Of a stretch of 64,000 bases of DNA, positions 52,093-59,763 are shown piece after piece. The stretch is taken from NCBI RefSeq assembly GCF_900105245.1, contig NZ_FNSZ01000001.1, positions 6,198,001 through 6,262,000 of the forward strand, given 5' to 3'. A program made the translations under genes and the position numbers. The notes under the pieces were generated by a model. The model saw nothing but the letters and a program-made list of their open reading frames with translations. It had not been told where the DNA came from and searched no databases. This DNA comes from Streptomyces sp. 1222.5 (GTDB taxonomy: Bacteria; Actinomycetota; Actinomycetes; Streptomycetales; Streptomycetaceae). Within the stretch, counting starts at the first letter, position 1, and every line of letters starts with the position of its first letter.

Positions 52093-53325
52093 GTGAGCGA
52101 GCAGACACCGCAACAGGGCACGTCACAGGAACGGCGCGTGGTCGTCGTGGGCGCGGGCATGGCCGGGGTGCAGACCGCGGTCGCCCTGCGGGAACAGGGC
52201 TTCGAGGGAGCCGTGACCGTCATCGGCGCCGAACCGCACCAGCCGTACGACCGGCCGCCGCTGTCCAAGGCCGTGCTGCTCGGCACGGCCGAGGGCTCCG
52301 CCTTCGACGTCGACTTCGAATCCCTCGGCGTCGAGCTTCGGCTCGGCTGCGAGGCGCAGGGCCTGCGCCCCGCCGCACGCGTGCTGGACACCGAGGCGGG
52401 CCCGGTGCCCTACGACGTCCTGGTCCTGGCCACCGGCGCCGAACCCATCACCCTGCCCGGCACCGAGGGCGTACCCGGCGTGCACCTGCTGCGCACCCTG
52501 GACGACGCCGAACGGCTTCGGCCCGTGCTGCTCCGGCAGCACGACATCGTGGTCGTCGGCGCCGGCTGGATCGGCGCCGAGTTCGCCACGGCCGCCCGGG
52601 AGGCGGGCTGCGCGGTGACCGTCGTCGAGGCCGCCGACCGGCCGCTCGCGGGTGCCCTGCCCGCCGAGGTGGCCGCGCCCATGGCCGCCTGGTACGCCGA
52701 CAGCGGGGCCGAACTGCGCACCGGCGCGCGCGTGGAGCGCGTCGAACCGGGCGCGGTGGTGCTGACCGACGGCACCCGGCTGCCCGCGGGCGCCGTCGTC
52801 GTCGGCATCGGCGCCCGCCCGGCCACCGGCTGGCTGGCCGGCTCCGGCATCGAGCTGGGGCCGCACGGCGAGGTCGTCGCCGACGCCCGCCTGCGCACCG
52901 GGGCCGAGGACGTGTACGCGGTCGGCGACTGCGCCTCCTTCCCCTCCGCCCGCTACGGCGAGCGGCTGCTCGTCCACCACTGGGACAACGCCCTCCAGGG
53001 GCCCCGCACGGTCGCCGCGAACATCCTCGGCGAGACCCCGGCGCTCTACGACCCGGTGCCGTACTTCTGGTCCGAGCAGTTCGGCCGCTTCGTGCAGTAC
53101 GCCGGGCACCACGCCGCGGCGGACCGCCTGGTGTGGCGCGGCGACCCGGCCGGCGCCGCCTGGTCGGTGTGCTGGCTGCGCGAGGGCCGGCTGGTGGCGC
53201 TGCTGGCGGTGGGCCGGCCCCGCGACCTGGCCCAGGGCCGCCGCCTGATCGAGGCGGGCCGCCGCATGGACCCCGAGGCCCTGACCGATCCGGGCCGCCC
53301 CCTGAAGAACGCCACGGCCGACTGA
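52093..53325 (+). CDS. FAD-dependent NAD(P)H oxidoreductase (ferredoxin reductase-like)
   Basis: The protein has 410 residues from GTG. Two nucleotide-binding loops are visible: FAD at VVVVGAGMAGVQTAVALREQ and NAD(P)H at IVVVGAGWIGAEFATAAREA. The middle has PYDRPPLSK and the FAD motif AVGDCASF. The C-terminal domain matches ferredoxin or rubredoxin reductases of oxygenase systems. The electron acceptor is unknown. TATGGT lies 6 nt upstream, suggesting a leaderless mRNA. Confidence 0.9.
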   Translation: MSEQTPQQGTSQERRVVVVGAGMAGVQTAVALREQGFEGAVTVIGAEPHQPYDRPPLSKAVLLGTAEGSAFDVDFESLGVELRLGCEAQGLRPAARVLDTEAGPVPYDVLVLATGAEPITLPGTEGVPGVHLLRTLDDAERLRPVLLRQHDIVVVGAGWIGAEFATAAREAGCAVTVVEAADRPLAGALPAEVAAPMAAWYADSGAELRTGARVERVEPGAVVLTDGTRLPAGAVVVGIGARPATGWLAGSGIELGPHGEVVADARLRTGAEDVYAVGDCASFPSARYGERLLVHHWDNALQGPRTVAANILGETPALYDPVPYFWSEQFGRFVQYAGHHAAADRLVWRGDPAGAAWSVCWLREGRLVALLAVGRPRDLAQGRRLIEAGRRMDPEALTDPGRPLKNATAD

Positions 53326-53409
53326 TCGGCGCCGGGGCAGGGCGACCGGCGCCGCGGTCGGCCGCCGGCATCGAGCGGCACCTCGGGCGGAGCGCCTACC
53401 CTAGGACTC

Positions 53410-53775
53410 GTGACCGAGATTGACGCAAAGATCGATGCTCTCGTCCCCGCCTGGCTCACCCTCCCCGACATCGCCGAACAGCTCGGCGTCGAGGTGACGC
53501 GTGTGCGGCAGCTGGTCAAGGAGGGCCAGCTGATCGCCGTACGCCGTGGTGAGAACCGGGCGCTGCACGTCCCCGCCGCCTTCATCGACGGGGACAAGGT
53601 CGTCAAGGGCCTGACCGGCACCCTGACGCTCCTGCGGGACGACGGCTTCACGGACGAAGAGATGATCGAGTGGCTCTTCACCCCCGACCCCACCCTGCCC
53701 GGCACCCCCGCGCAGGCCCTGAGTGAGAATCGCGGCACGGAGGTGAAGCGCCGCGCCCAGGCGCTCGCCGTCTGA
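53410..53775 (+). CDS. Rv2175c-family DNA-binding protein
   Basis: The protein has 121 residues from GTG; TACCCT (53397-53402) lies 7 nt upstream, so it is likely leaderless. The N-terminal half is a winged helix-turn-helix (LTLPDIAEQLGVEVTRVRQL, residues about 16-35), and the C-terminal half is a small domain with DEEMIEWLF. The mycobacterial counterpart is phosphorylated by PknL and loses DNA binding. A PASTA kinase gene lies 4 kb away, which keeps the pair close. The target sites are unknown. Confidence 0.9.
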   Translation: MTEIDAKIDALVPAWLTLPDIAEQLGVEVTRVRQLVKEGQLIAVRRGENRALHVPAAFIDGDKVVKGLTGTLTLLRDDGFTDEEMIEWLFTPDPTLPGTPAQALSENRGTEVKRRAQALAV

Positions 53776-53792
53776 GCCCAGCCGCACCAGGG

Positions 53793-53827
53793 GGGTGGCG
53801 TACGCGCCCCGGGCCCGCACGCCACCC
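53793..53827 (+). terminator. Stem-loop between the Rv2175c-like gene and thiE
   Basis: GGGTGGCGT (53793-53801) pairs with ACGCCACCC (53819-53827) around a 17-nt GC-rich loop. I see no TPP riboswitch in front of thiE. Confidence 0.5.
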
Positions 53828-53866
53828 GAGAACCACCAGGTACACCGACCACGGGGGGACCCACGC

Positions 53867-54514
53867 ATGTCCGACACCGCCCGCGCCGCCCTCGCCGACG
53901 CCCGCCTGTACCTCTGCACGGACGCCCGCCGGGACCGGGGCGACCTCGCGGGGTTCCTGGACGCGGTCCTGGCCGGCGGTGTCGACATCGTGCAGCTGCG
54001 CGAGAAGGGCATGGAGGCCGCCGAGGAGCTGGAGACCCTCCGGGTCTTCGCGGACGCCTGTGCCCGGCACGGCAAGCTGCTCGCGGTCAACGACCGGGCG
54101 GACGTCGCGCACGCGGCCGGTGCCGGGGTGCTGCACCTCGGCCAGGGCGACCTGCCGGTCCCCGCGGCCCGCGCGATCCTGGGCGACGACGTCCTGATCG
54201 GACGCTCCACGCACGCCGAGTCCGAGGCCGCCGCGGCCGCCGTGCAGGACGGCGTGGACTACTTCTGCACCGGTCCGTGCTGGCCCACCCCCACCAAGCC
54301 CGGCCGTCACGCCCCCGGGCTCGACCTGGTCCGGTACACCGCCGGCCTCGGCACCGACCGTCCCTGGTTCGCCATCGGCGGGATCGACCTCGCCAACCTG
54401 GACCAGGTGCTGGACGCCGGCGCCCGCCGGGTGGTCGTCGTACGCGCCCTCACCGAGGCGGCGGACCCGGGTGCCGCGGCTGCGGAGTTCTCGAAGCGGC
54501 TGCGGCAGCTCTGA
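53867..54514 (+). CDS. thiE: Thiamine-phosphate synthase
   Basis: The protein has 215 residues. GGGGGGAC lies ahead of ATG 53867. The TIM barrel has VDIVQLREKG (pyrophosphate contact), LAVNDRADVA and CTGPCWPTPTKPGR, ending with FAIGGID, all typical of ThiE. It couples the pyrimidine pyrophosphate and thiazole phosphate to thiamine phosphate. It is separated from thiOSG and in the other direction. An in-frame GTG at 53795 would add about 24 residues and is not favoured. Confidence 0.95.
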   Translation: MSDTARAALADARLYLCTDARRDRGDLAGFLDAVLAGGVDIVQLREKGMEAAEELETLRVFADACARHGKLLAVNDRADVAHAAGAGVLHLGQGDLPVPAARAILGDDVLIGRSTHAESEAAAAAVQDGVDYFCTGPCWPTPTKPGRHAPGLDLVRYTAGLGTDRPWFAIGGIDLANLDQVLDAGARRVVVVRALTEAADPGAAAAEFSKRLRQL

Positions 54515-54544
54515 GGGCGCCGGGCGTGGCCGTTGTCCGGGATT

Positions 54545-54563
54545 CTGTCCAATGGGTGGACAG
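54545..54563. promoter_or_regulatory. 7-5-7 inverted repeat upstream of the metF promoter
   Basis: CTGTCCA and TGGACAG flank ATGGG, 36 bp before the -35 of metF. This is a good place for a repressor or activator site. Confidence 0.5.
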
Positions 54564-54598
54564 CAAGCCGACAAATCAGCCAAATTACCGGCGTCCGG

Positions 54599-54627
54599 TT
54601 GGGGTACCGCCCACCCCTGGCTAACCT
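54599..54627 (+). promoter_or_regulatory. Promoter of metF
   Basis: TTGGGG (54599-54604), 17 nt, then TAACCT (54622-54627), with the ATG 6 nt further on at 54634. The spacing is ideal for a housekeeping sigma factor and implies a leaderless mRNA. Confidence 0.65.
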
Positions 54628-54633
54628 GCCCGT

Positions 54634-55557
54634 ATGGCCCTCGGAACCGCATCCACCAGGACTGATCGCGCCCGCACCGTGCGCGACATCCTCGCCACCG
54701 GAAAGACGACGTACTCGTTCGAGTTCTCGGCGCCGAAGACGCCCAAGGGCGAGCGGAACCTGTGGAGCGCGCTCCGGCGGGTCGAGGCGGTCGCTCCCGA
54801 CTTCGTCTCCGTGACCTACGGCGCCGGCGGCTCGACCCGCGCGGGCACGGTCAAGGAGACCGAGCAGATCGTCGCGGACACCACGCTGACCCCGGTCGCC
54901 CACCTCACGGCGGTCGACCACTCCATCGCGGAACTGCGCAACATCATCGGCCAGTACGCGGACGCGGGCATCCGCAACATGCTCGCCGTGCGCGGCGACC
55001 CGCCCGGCGACCCCATGGGCGAATGGGTCCCGCACCCCCGGGGCCTGGCCTACGCGGCCGAACTCGTGCGGCTCATCAAGGAGTCGGGCGACTTCTGCGT
55101 GGGCGTCGCCGCGTTCCCGGAGATGCATCCGCGGTCCTCGCAGTGGGACACCGACGTCCAGCACTTCGTGGACAAGTGCCGGGCGGGTGCCGACTACGCC
55201 ATCACACAGATGTTCTTCCAGCCGGAGTCGTATCTGCGGCTGCGCGACCGGGTGGCGGCCGCCGGCTGCGACACCCCGGTCATCCCCGAGGTCCTGCCGG
55301 TCACCAGCGTGAAGATGCTGGAACGGCTGCCCAAGCTCAGCAACGCCCGCTTCCCGGACGCCCTGAAAGAGCGGATCCTCACAGCGAAGGACGATCCGGC
55401 GGCGGTACGCTCGATCGGTATCGAGTTCGCCACGGAGTTCTGCGCACGGCTGCTGGCCGAGGGAGTGCCCGGACTGCACTTCATCACGCTCAACAACTCC
55501 ACGGCGACCCTGGAAATCTACGAGAACCTGGGCCTGCACCACCCCCCGCAGGCCTAG
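54634..55557 (+). CDS. metF: Methylenetetrahydrofolate reductase
   Basis: The protein has 307 residues. The FAD-binding barrel has SFEFSAPKTPKGERN (Glu of the catalytic site), VTYGAGGSTR, HLTAVDHS and LAVRGDPPGDP, and the ITQMFFQPE motif. It reduces methylene-THF to methyl-THF for methionine synthesis. There is no Shine-Dalgarno sequence; the promoter places transcription start near the ATG. Mycobacterial Rv2172c has the same position near the Rv2175c gene. It is likely regulated through the upstream palindrome. Confidence 0.94.
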   Translation: MALGTASTRTDRARTVRDILATGKTTYSFEFSAPKTPKGERNLWSALRRVEAVAPDFVSVTYGAGGSTRAGTVKETEQIVADTTLTPVAHLTAVDHSIAELRNIIGQYADAGIRNMLAVRGDPPGDPMGEWVPHPRGLAYAAELVRLIKESGDFCVGVAAFPEMHPRSSQWDTDVQHFVDKCRAGADYAITQMFFQPESYLRLRDRVAAAGCDTPVIPEVLPVTSVKMLERLPKLSNARFPDALKERILTAKDDPAAVRSIGIEFATEFCARLLAEGVPGLHFITLNNSTATLEIYENLGLHHPPQA

Positions 55558-55613
55558 ACCGGCCGCACCGCGGTACGACACACTGCGTAGCGGCCACTGG
55601 GAGAGGGGCGTAC

Positions 55614-56531
55614 ATGGGCTGGACGGTCCTCTACATCGCGTTCGGCGGCGTCGCACTGTGGCTGCTGGGCGAGGTACTGCTGCAGTACAAGGCGCGGCTT
55701 CGCTGGCGGCTGCTGGCCTTCGTCGGCTTCCTCGGTGTCGTGCTCGGCGTGCTCATGCCGTCCGTCGTGGTGATCGGCCTCGGCGCGATCGCCTTCGCCA
55801 TCGGGCAGACCTACGTCACCCTGTCCTTCCGCCGCGGCTTCGCCGCGGGCTGGGCGGTCAAGCGCCCCGACGCCGAGGACGAGCCGGGCGGCAGCAAGCG
55901 GCGGCGCGGCCGGGCCGACCGGTACGAGGCGGACCCCGAACTGTCCGCGGCCGGGACGGGCGACGACCGGGACGCCGACCACGGCCCCGAGCACCCCGGC
56001 TACGACGACGACTACGACCGCGACGACGTCTTCACCCCGGCCCGCTCCGCCGAGCCCACCGCCGCCGAGTCGACCGCCGTCTACGAGCCGCAGCCCATGC
56101 CCGACGACACCGGCAACTACGGCGTCTACGGCGACACCGCCCACGCGAACGCCGGCCAGCCCCAGGGCGACGGGCAGCAGGCCTACGCCTACGACTACTC
56201 CGGCTACGGCCAGCAGCAGGGCTACGCCGGCTACGACGCGGGCCAGCAGGGCTACGCCAACTACTCCGACCCGTACATCGGCAGCCAGTCCTACGGGGAC
56301 GCCGGCTACGACCCGGGCTACGGACAGCAGTACGGCCAGCAGGGCTACCCCCAGGACCCGTACGCCACCGGCGGCTACCAGCAGACGCCGGCCGGCGGGG
56401 TGTGGGTGCCGCAGCAGCGCACCGACGAGAACTACGGCGGCGAACTCCCGCAGGAGCAGCCCTACCCCTACCAGGCGGGCAGTCAGCAGACCCAGCCCGG
56501 CGCCGGGTACGACGAGCAGTACCGCTTCTGA
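55614..56531 (+). CDS. Membrane protein with long Y/Q/G-rich disordered tail
   Basis: The protein has 305 residues. GAGAGGGG precedes the ATG. Three hydrophobic helices (about 4-20, 30-45 and 48-65) are followed by a charged stretch (about 80-145), then a low-complexity tail (about 160-305) rich in Tyr, Gln, Gly, Asp and Pro with repeats of the type YGQQQGYAGYDAGQQGYA. Such tails are disordered and can phase separate. Several Streptomyces division-associated proteins have similar tails, but I recognise no function. A promoter is not evident. Confidence 0.85.
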   Translation: MGWTVLYIAFGGVALWLLGEVLLQYKARLRWRLLAFVGFLGVVLGVLMPSVVVIGLGAIAFAIGQTYVTLSFRRGFAAGWAVKRPDAEDEPGGSKRRRGRADRYEADPELSAAGTGDDRDADHGPEHPGYDDDYDRDDVFTPARSAEPTAAESTAVYEPQPMPDDTGNYGVYGDTAHANAGQPQGDGQQAYAYDYSGYGQQQGYAGYDAGQQGYANYSDPYIGSQSYGDAGYDPGYGQQYGQQGYPQDPYATGGYQQTPAGGVWVPQQRTDENYGGELPQEQPYPYQAGSQQTQPGAGYDEQYRF

Positions 56532-56547
56532 GCCGCCGGGCCCCCGC

Positions 56548-58056
56548 TCACTGCGAACCGCGGAACTCCGGGCCCTCCACGATCAGTCCGGCCACCAGCG
56601 CTCCCGACATGCCCGCGTGCGGCAGACCGCCGCCCGGGTGGGACCAGCCGCCGGCGGCGAACAGGCCGGGCAGCGCGGTGGCGTTGGCCGGGTGCAGCAC
56701 ACCCTCCGGCGCGGCCAGCGCGGGCGGCGGCACCGCACCGCCCGTCGCGCCCGTCTCCCGCTCGGTGTCCAGGGGCGTACGGACCTCGCGCCACAGCACC
56801 CGCTCGCGCAGCCCCGGCACCGCGCGCTCGGCGGCGGCGGCCATCCGGTCCGCGAAGGCGTCGGCGGCGCCCGGCGCGGCCCAGTCGTACTCCTTCGCCG
56901 CCGGAACCGTCGCCGTCAGCACCACGGACTCGTGCTCCGGGCCGGGACGCAGGGCCGGGTCGTCCGGGCGGTCCACCAGGACCGTCGGCAGCTCGGGCAG
57001 CACCCCGTGCCGGAACAGATCGAGATCACCCTCGCCGTCCGCCGCGTGCACCACCGTGCGGTGCACGGCGCCGGGCTCGCGTGCGCCGCGCAGCGCCAGG
57101 CACACCACCATCCGGCCCGGGTAGCGGTCCTCGCGCTCCGCCGGCACGTCCCGGGCGCCGTAGAGGTCCCTGCCCGGGAGCATGCCGCCCAGCCGCCAGG
57201 GGCCCGTGCCGACGACGAAGTCCGCCTCGGTCGCCGTCCCGTCCGCCAGCTCCACGCCGGCCGCCCGGCCCTCCTTCTCCAGCACCCGGGCGACCTCCGC
57301 GCCGAAGGAGAACTCCACCCGACGCTCCAGGCACCGCTCGTACACCGCGCGGGCCAGCTCCCGGATGCCGCCGCGCACGTACCAGGTGCCGAAGGCGTGC
57401 TCCATGTAGGGCAGCACGGCCGCGCTCGCCGGGGCCGTCCCCGGATCGACGCCGTACGCGAGCGCGCAGTCCGCGAGCAGCGCCGCAAGGCGGGGGTCGC
57501 GCAGCTCCCAGGCACCGATCTCGTGCAGCTTGAGCGCGCGGCGGGTGCGCAGGAACCGCTTGTGCGGCACGCCCGGATAAGGCTCCTTCCCGTCCAGCAC
57601 CTGCCAGTTCGGCCACAGCGGCTCCTCCAGCAGCGGCCGGCGCGTGCGGTCCCAGGTCTCGCGGGCCCGCACCAGGAAGTCGCCCCAGCGCTCGCCGGCG
57701 CCCCCGCCCAGCGCCTCGTCGAGGGCGGCGACGACTCCCGCGCGCGAGGCGTTCGGCAGGGACACGTCGGTGCCGTCCGCGAAGACGTGCCGCGCGGCCG
57801 GGTCGACCTGGATCAGCTCGACGCGGTCCTCGAGCGCCTCCTTGCCGGTCTTGACGAACAGATCGCGGTACACGGCGGGGAGGGTCAGCAGCCCGGGCCC
57901 GGTGTCGAAGGCGAACCCGTCCCGCTCGAACCGGCGCACCGCACCGCCGTACGTCTCCGTGCGCTCGTACACCGCCACCCGGTGGCCCGCGACGGCCAGC
58001 CGGGCAGCGGCCGCCATCGCGCCCATCCCGGCGCCGATCACCGCAATCCGTGCCAT
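56548..58056 (-). CDS. CrtI-type phytoene-desaturase-like FAD oxidoreductase
   Basis: The protein has 502 residues. ATG 58056 is preceded by TAAAGT 7 nt upstream on the minus strand, as for a leaderless mRNA; an upstream start would be at 58086. It has IAVIGAGMGAMAAAARL (FAD), FDTGPGLLTLP (the desaturase motif) and GLFAAGGWSHPGGGLP. It resembles carotenoid desaturases and related oxidoreductases. No other carotenoid gene lies nearby, so the substrate is open. It converges on the gene at 55614. Confidence 0.88.
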   Translation of the reverse strand: MARIAVIGAGMGAMAAAARLAVAGHRVAVYERTETYGGAVRRFERDGFAFDTGPGLLTLPAVYRDLFVKTGKEALEDRVELIQVDPAARHVFADGTDVSLPNASRAGVVAALDEALGGGAGERWGDFLVRARETWDRTRRPLLEEPLWPNWQVLDGKEPYPGVPHKRFLRTRRALKLHEIGAWELRDPRLAALLADCALAYGVDPGTAPASAAVLPYMEHAFGTWYVRGGIRELARAVYERCLERRVEFSFGAEVARVLEKEGRAAGVELADGTATEADFVVGTGPWRLGGMLPGRDLYGARDVPAEREDRYPGRMVVCLALRGAREPGAVHRTVVHAADGEGDLDLFRHGVLPELPTVLVDRPDDPALRPGPEHESVVLTATVPAAKEYDWAAPGAADAFADRMAAAAERAVPGLRERVLWREVRTPLDTERETGATGGAVPPPALAAPEGVLHPANATALPGLFAAGGWSHPGGGLPHAGMSGALVAGLIVEGPEFRGSQ

Positions 58057-58113
58057 GCCCGTGACTTTATCGACCGCCACCGACAACCCGGTCGGCGGGC
58101 GGCCCGGTGCAGG

Positions 58114-58716
58114 TCAGGGCGCCCGTGAGGCCAGGCGCCGCTCCTCCCGGCGCTGGGCTCTGCGGCGCAGGAAGCGCCGGATGCGCGACACGAGGAACCA
58201 CAGCGCCAGCAGCCCGCCGGCCAGCAGGACGGCCGCGACGACGGCCGCCGCCTCCGGGTGGAACATCGCGAACGACACGACGCCGGCCACCCCGAGGTCC
58301 TCGGCGAGGCTCAGCACGAAGTTGCTGAACGGCTCCGGCGAGGTGTTGACCGCCATGCGGGTCCCGGCCTTGACGGTGTGACTGGCCAGCGCGGTCGAAC
58401 CGCCGATCAGCCCCGCGGCCACGTCCGAGACCGAACCGCTCTGCCCGGCGAGCAGCGCGCCCACCCAGGCACCCGCGAGCGGCCGGACCACCGTGTGCAC
58501 GGAGTCCCACACCGAGTCGACGTACGGGATCTTGTCGGCGACCGCCTCGCACAGGAACAGCGCGCCCGCGACGATCAGCACCTCGGGGCGCTGCAACGTC
58601 TGCGGGACGTCGTCGCTCACGCCCGTCATGCCGAACAGGCCGAGCAGCAGCACCACCGCGTAGGCGTTGATGCCGCTGGCCCAGCCGCTGGTGAAGACCA
58701 GGGGGAGTACGGACAC
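58114..58716 (-). CDS. DUF4126 membrane protein
   Basis: The protein has 200 residues from GTG 58716; an upstream frame to 58758 is open. TACGAT (58729-58724) lies 7 nt upstream. It has about five hydrophobic helices and the conserved GWASGINAYAVVL and ADKIPYVDSVWDSVHT segments. The family is of unknown function. A MacR-like site lies about 60 bp upstream. It could form a unit with the desaturase-like gene 57 bp downstream. Confidence 0.83.
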   Translation of the reverse strand: MSVLPLVFTSGWASGINAYAVVLLLGLFGMTGVSDDVPQTLQRPEVLIVAGALFLCEAVADKIPYVDSVWDSVHTVVRPLAGAWVGALLAGQSGSVSDVAAGLIGGSTALASHTVKAGTRMAVNTSPEPFSNFVLSLAEDLGVAGVVSFAMFHPEAAAVVAAVLLAGGLLALWFLVSRIRRFLRRRAQRREERRLASRAP

Positions 58717-58771
58717 GCAGGCGATCGTAGCCAGCCGGCGCCCCGCCGGGCAGGGCACGTGCGCGGACTGC

Positions 58772-58787
58772 TGAGTACCCGTACCTA
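58772..58787. promoter_or_regulatory. MacR-like site upstream of the DUF4126 gene
   Basis: TGAGTACCCGTACCTA matches TGAGTAC-n2-GTACTCA except at two of the last three bases. It lies 43-58 bp upstream of the DUF4126 -10. MacR targets are said to be membrane and exported proteins. Confidence 0.4.
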
Positions 58788-59028
58788 GGCCGCGAGATGA
58801 GTACGCGCGCGGATGGGCCCGGGCCCTGGCGGACGGGACAGTGGAGGCACGGCAAGGGGCGGGGCCCCGGCACCGCCGGCACGGGGCGGCGGAACGGTGT
58901 CCCGCCTCCTCGCCGCTCCTTCCGCCGATCCGTCGGCGGAAGCGAGTCGGGGGACCCGGGGACGACCGCCCACGGGGTCGTCGGGGGAGGCCCGTACGGG
59001 GGAGTGCGGGACAGCACGGGGGAAGGGG

Positions 59029-59060
59029 AAGGCGCCGGTCCGGCAGCGGACCGGCGCCTT
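59029..59060 (-). terminator. Terminator after the TetR gene
   Basis: The perfect 14-bp arms AAGGCGCCGGTCCG and CGGACCGGCGCCTT flank GCAG. Transcription of the operon on the minus strand should end here. Confidence 0.8.
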
Positions 59061-59086
59061 CTCGTGCGCCGAGGGTGTCCCGGCGC

Positions 59087-59716
59087 TCAGTCTCTGCCGC
59101 TGACCCGGCCCTGCAGCAGCCGGGACAGGGCCGCGTGCACGTCGTCCAGGGAGCGCTCCGGCTGGAAGGACTTCCAGTCCAGGGCGGCCACCAGGACCAT
59201 GCCGACCAGCGCCGCCGCCGTCAGCTGGACGTCGATCTCGTCGCTGAACTCCCCGGCCGCCACGCCCTCCCGCAGCACCCCCTCGACCACCGCGACGGCC
59301 TCCTGCCGGACCACCATCAGCGTGGACTGCCAGGCCCGGTTGGTGCGCCACAGCTCTGCCACGTACAGCTGGGTGAAGGCCGGGTAGCGGTCGATGAAGA
59401 CCAGACCCGCGCGGACCATCGCGTCCAGCGCGTCCACCCTGCTGCCGCCCTCTGCGGCCGTCCGCTCCGCCGCCTCCCGCAGCGAGGCGGTGAGCAGGCC
59501 CACGCCGTGCCGCAGCAGCTCCTCGAAGAGGACCGACTTGCTCGCGAAGTTGTAGTAGACCGTGCCCTTCGCGACGCCCGCCCGCTCGGCGATCTCGTCC
59601 ACCGTGGTGGCGGAGAAGCCCTGTTCGGCGATGAGCGTGACGGCCGCCTCGTAGAGCTTCTGCCGGGTGGCCTCGCGGCGCGTGCTGCCGCCGGACCTGG
59701 TGCTGCTGCTTTCCAT
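59087..59716 (-). CDS. TetR-family regulator
   Basis: The protein has 209 residues. The N-terminal helix-turn-helix reads SATTVDEIAERAGVAKGTVY (residues about 35-55), and the rest is an all-helical ligand domain. GACAAT (59729-59724) lies 7 nt before ATG 59716, so it may also be made from its own leaderless mRNA. It sits last in a unit with the ABC ATPase and YhgE permease genes. The 24-bp palindrome upstream of the ATPase gene is its likely operator. Confidence 0.92.
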   Translation of the reverse strand: MESSSTRSGGSTRREATRQKLYEAAVTLIAEQGFSATTVDEIAERAGVAKGTVYYNFASKSVLFEELLRHGVGLLTASLREAAERTAAEGGSRVDALDAMVRAGLVFIDRYPAFTQLYVAELWRTNRAWQSTLMVVRQEAVAVVEGVLREGVAAGEFSDEIDVQLTAAALVGMVLVAALDWKSFQPERSLDDVHAALSRLLQGRVSGRD

Positions 59717-59763
59717 GGCCCCGATTGTCACAGGTACGCGCGCGTGCAGGGACGCTTCGGGGA

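Larger units (their letters stand above)
58717..59086. other. 370-bp non-coding stretch
   Basis: It lies between the DUF4126 and TetR genes, both on the minus strand. It holds the MacR-like palindrome and promoter of the DUF4126 gene at one end and the TetR terminator at the other. The middle has open frames of low-complexity Gly/Arg codons, which I do not consider genes. Confidence 0.5.

Noticed and set aside
53776..53866. A TPP riboswitch before thiE
   Set aside because: No CTGAGA or CCTGATC segments are present; only a stem-loop is seen.
56548..58056. A carotenoid gene cluster around the CrtI-like gene
   Set aside because: No phytoene synthase, cyclase or polyprenyl synthase gene is found beside it.
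58797..59387. A 196-codon open frame on the plus strand
   Set aside because: It starts in non-coding DNA, crosses a terminator and ends antisense to the TetR gene. Its composition is low-complexity Gly/Arg.
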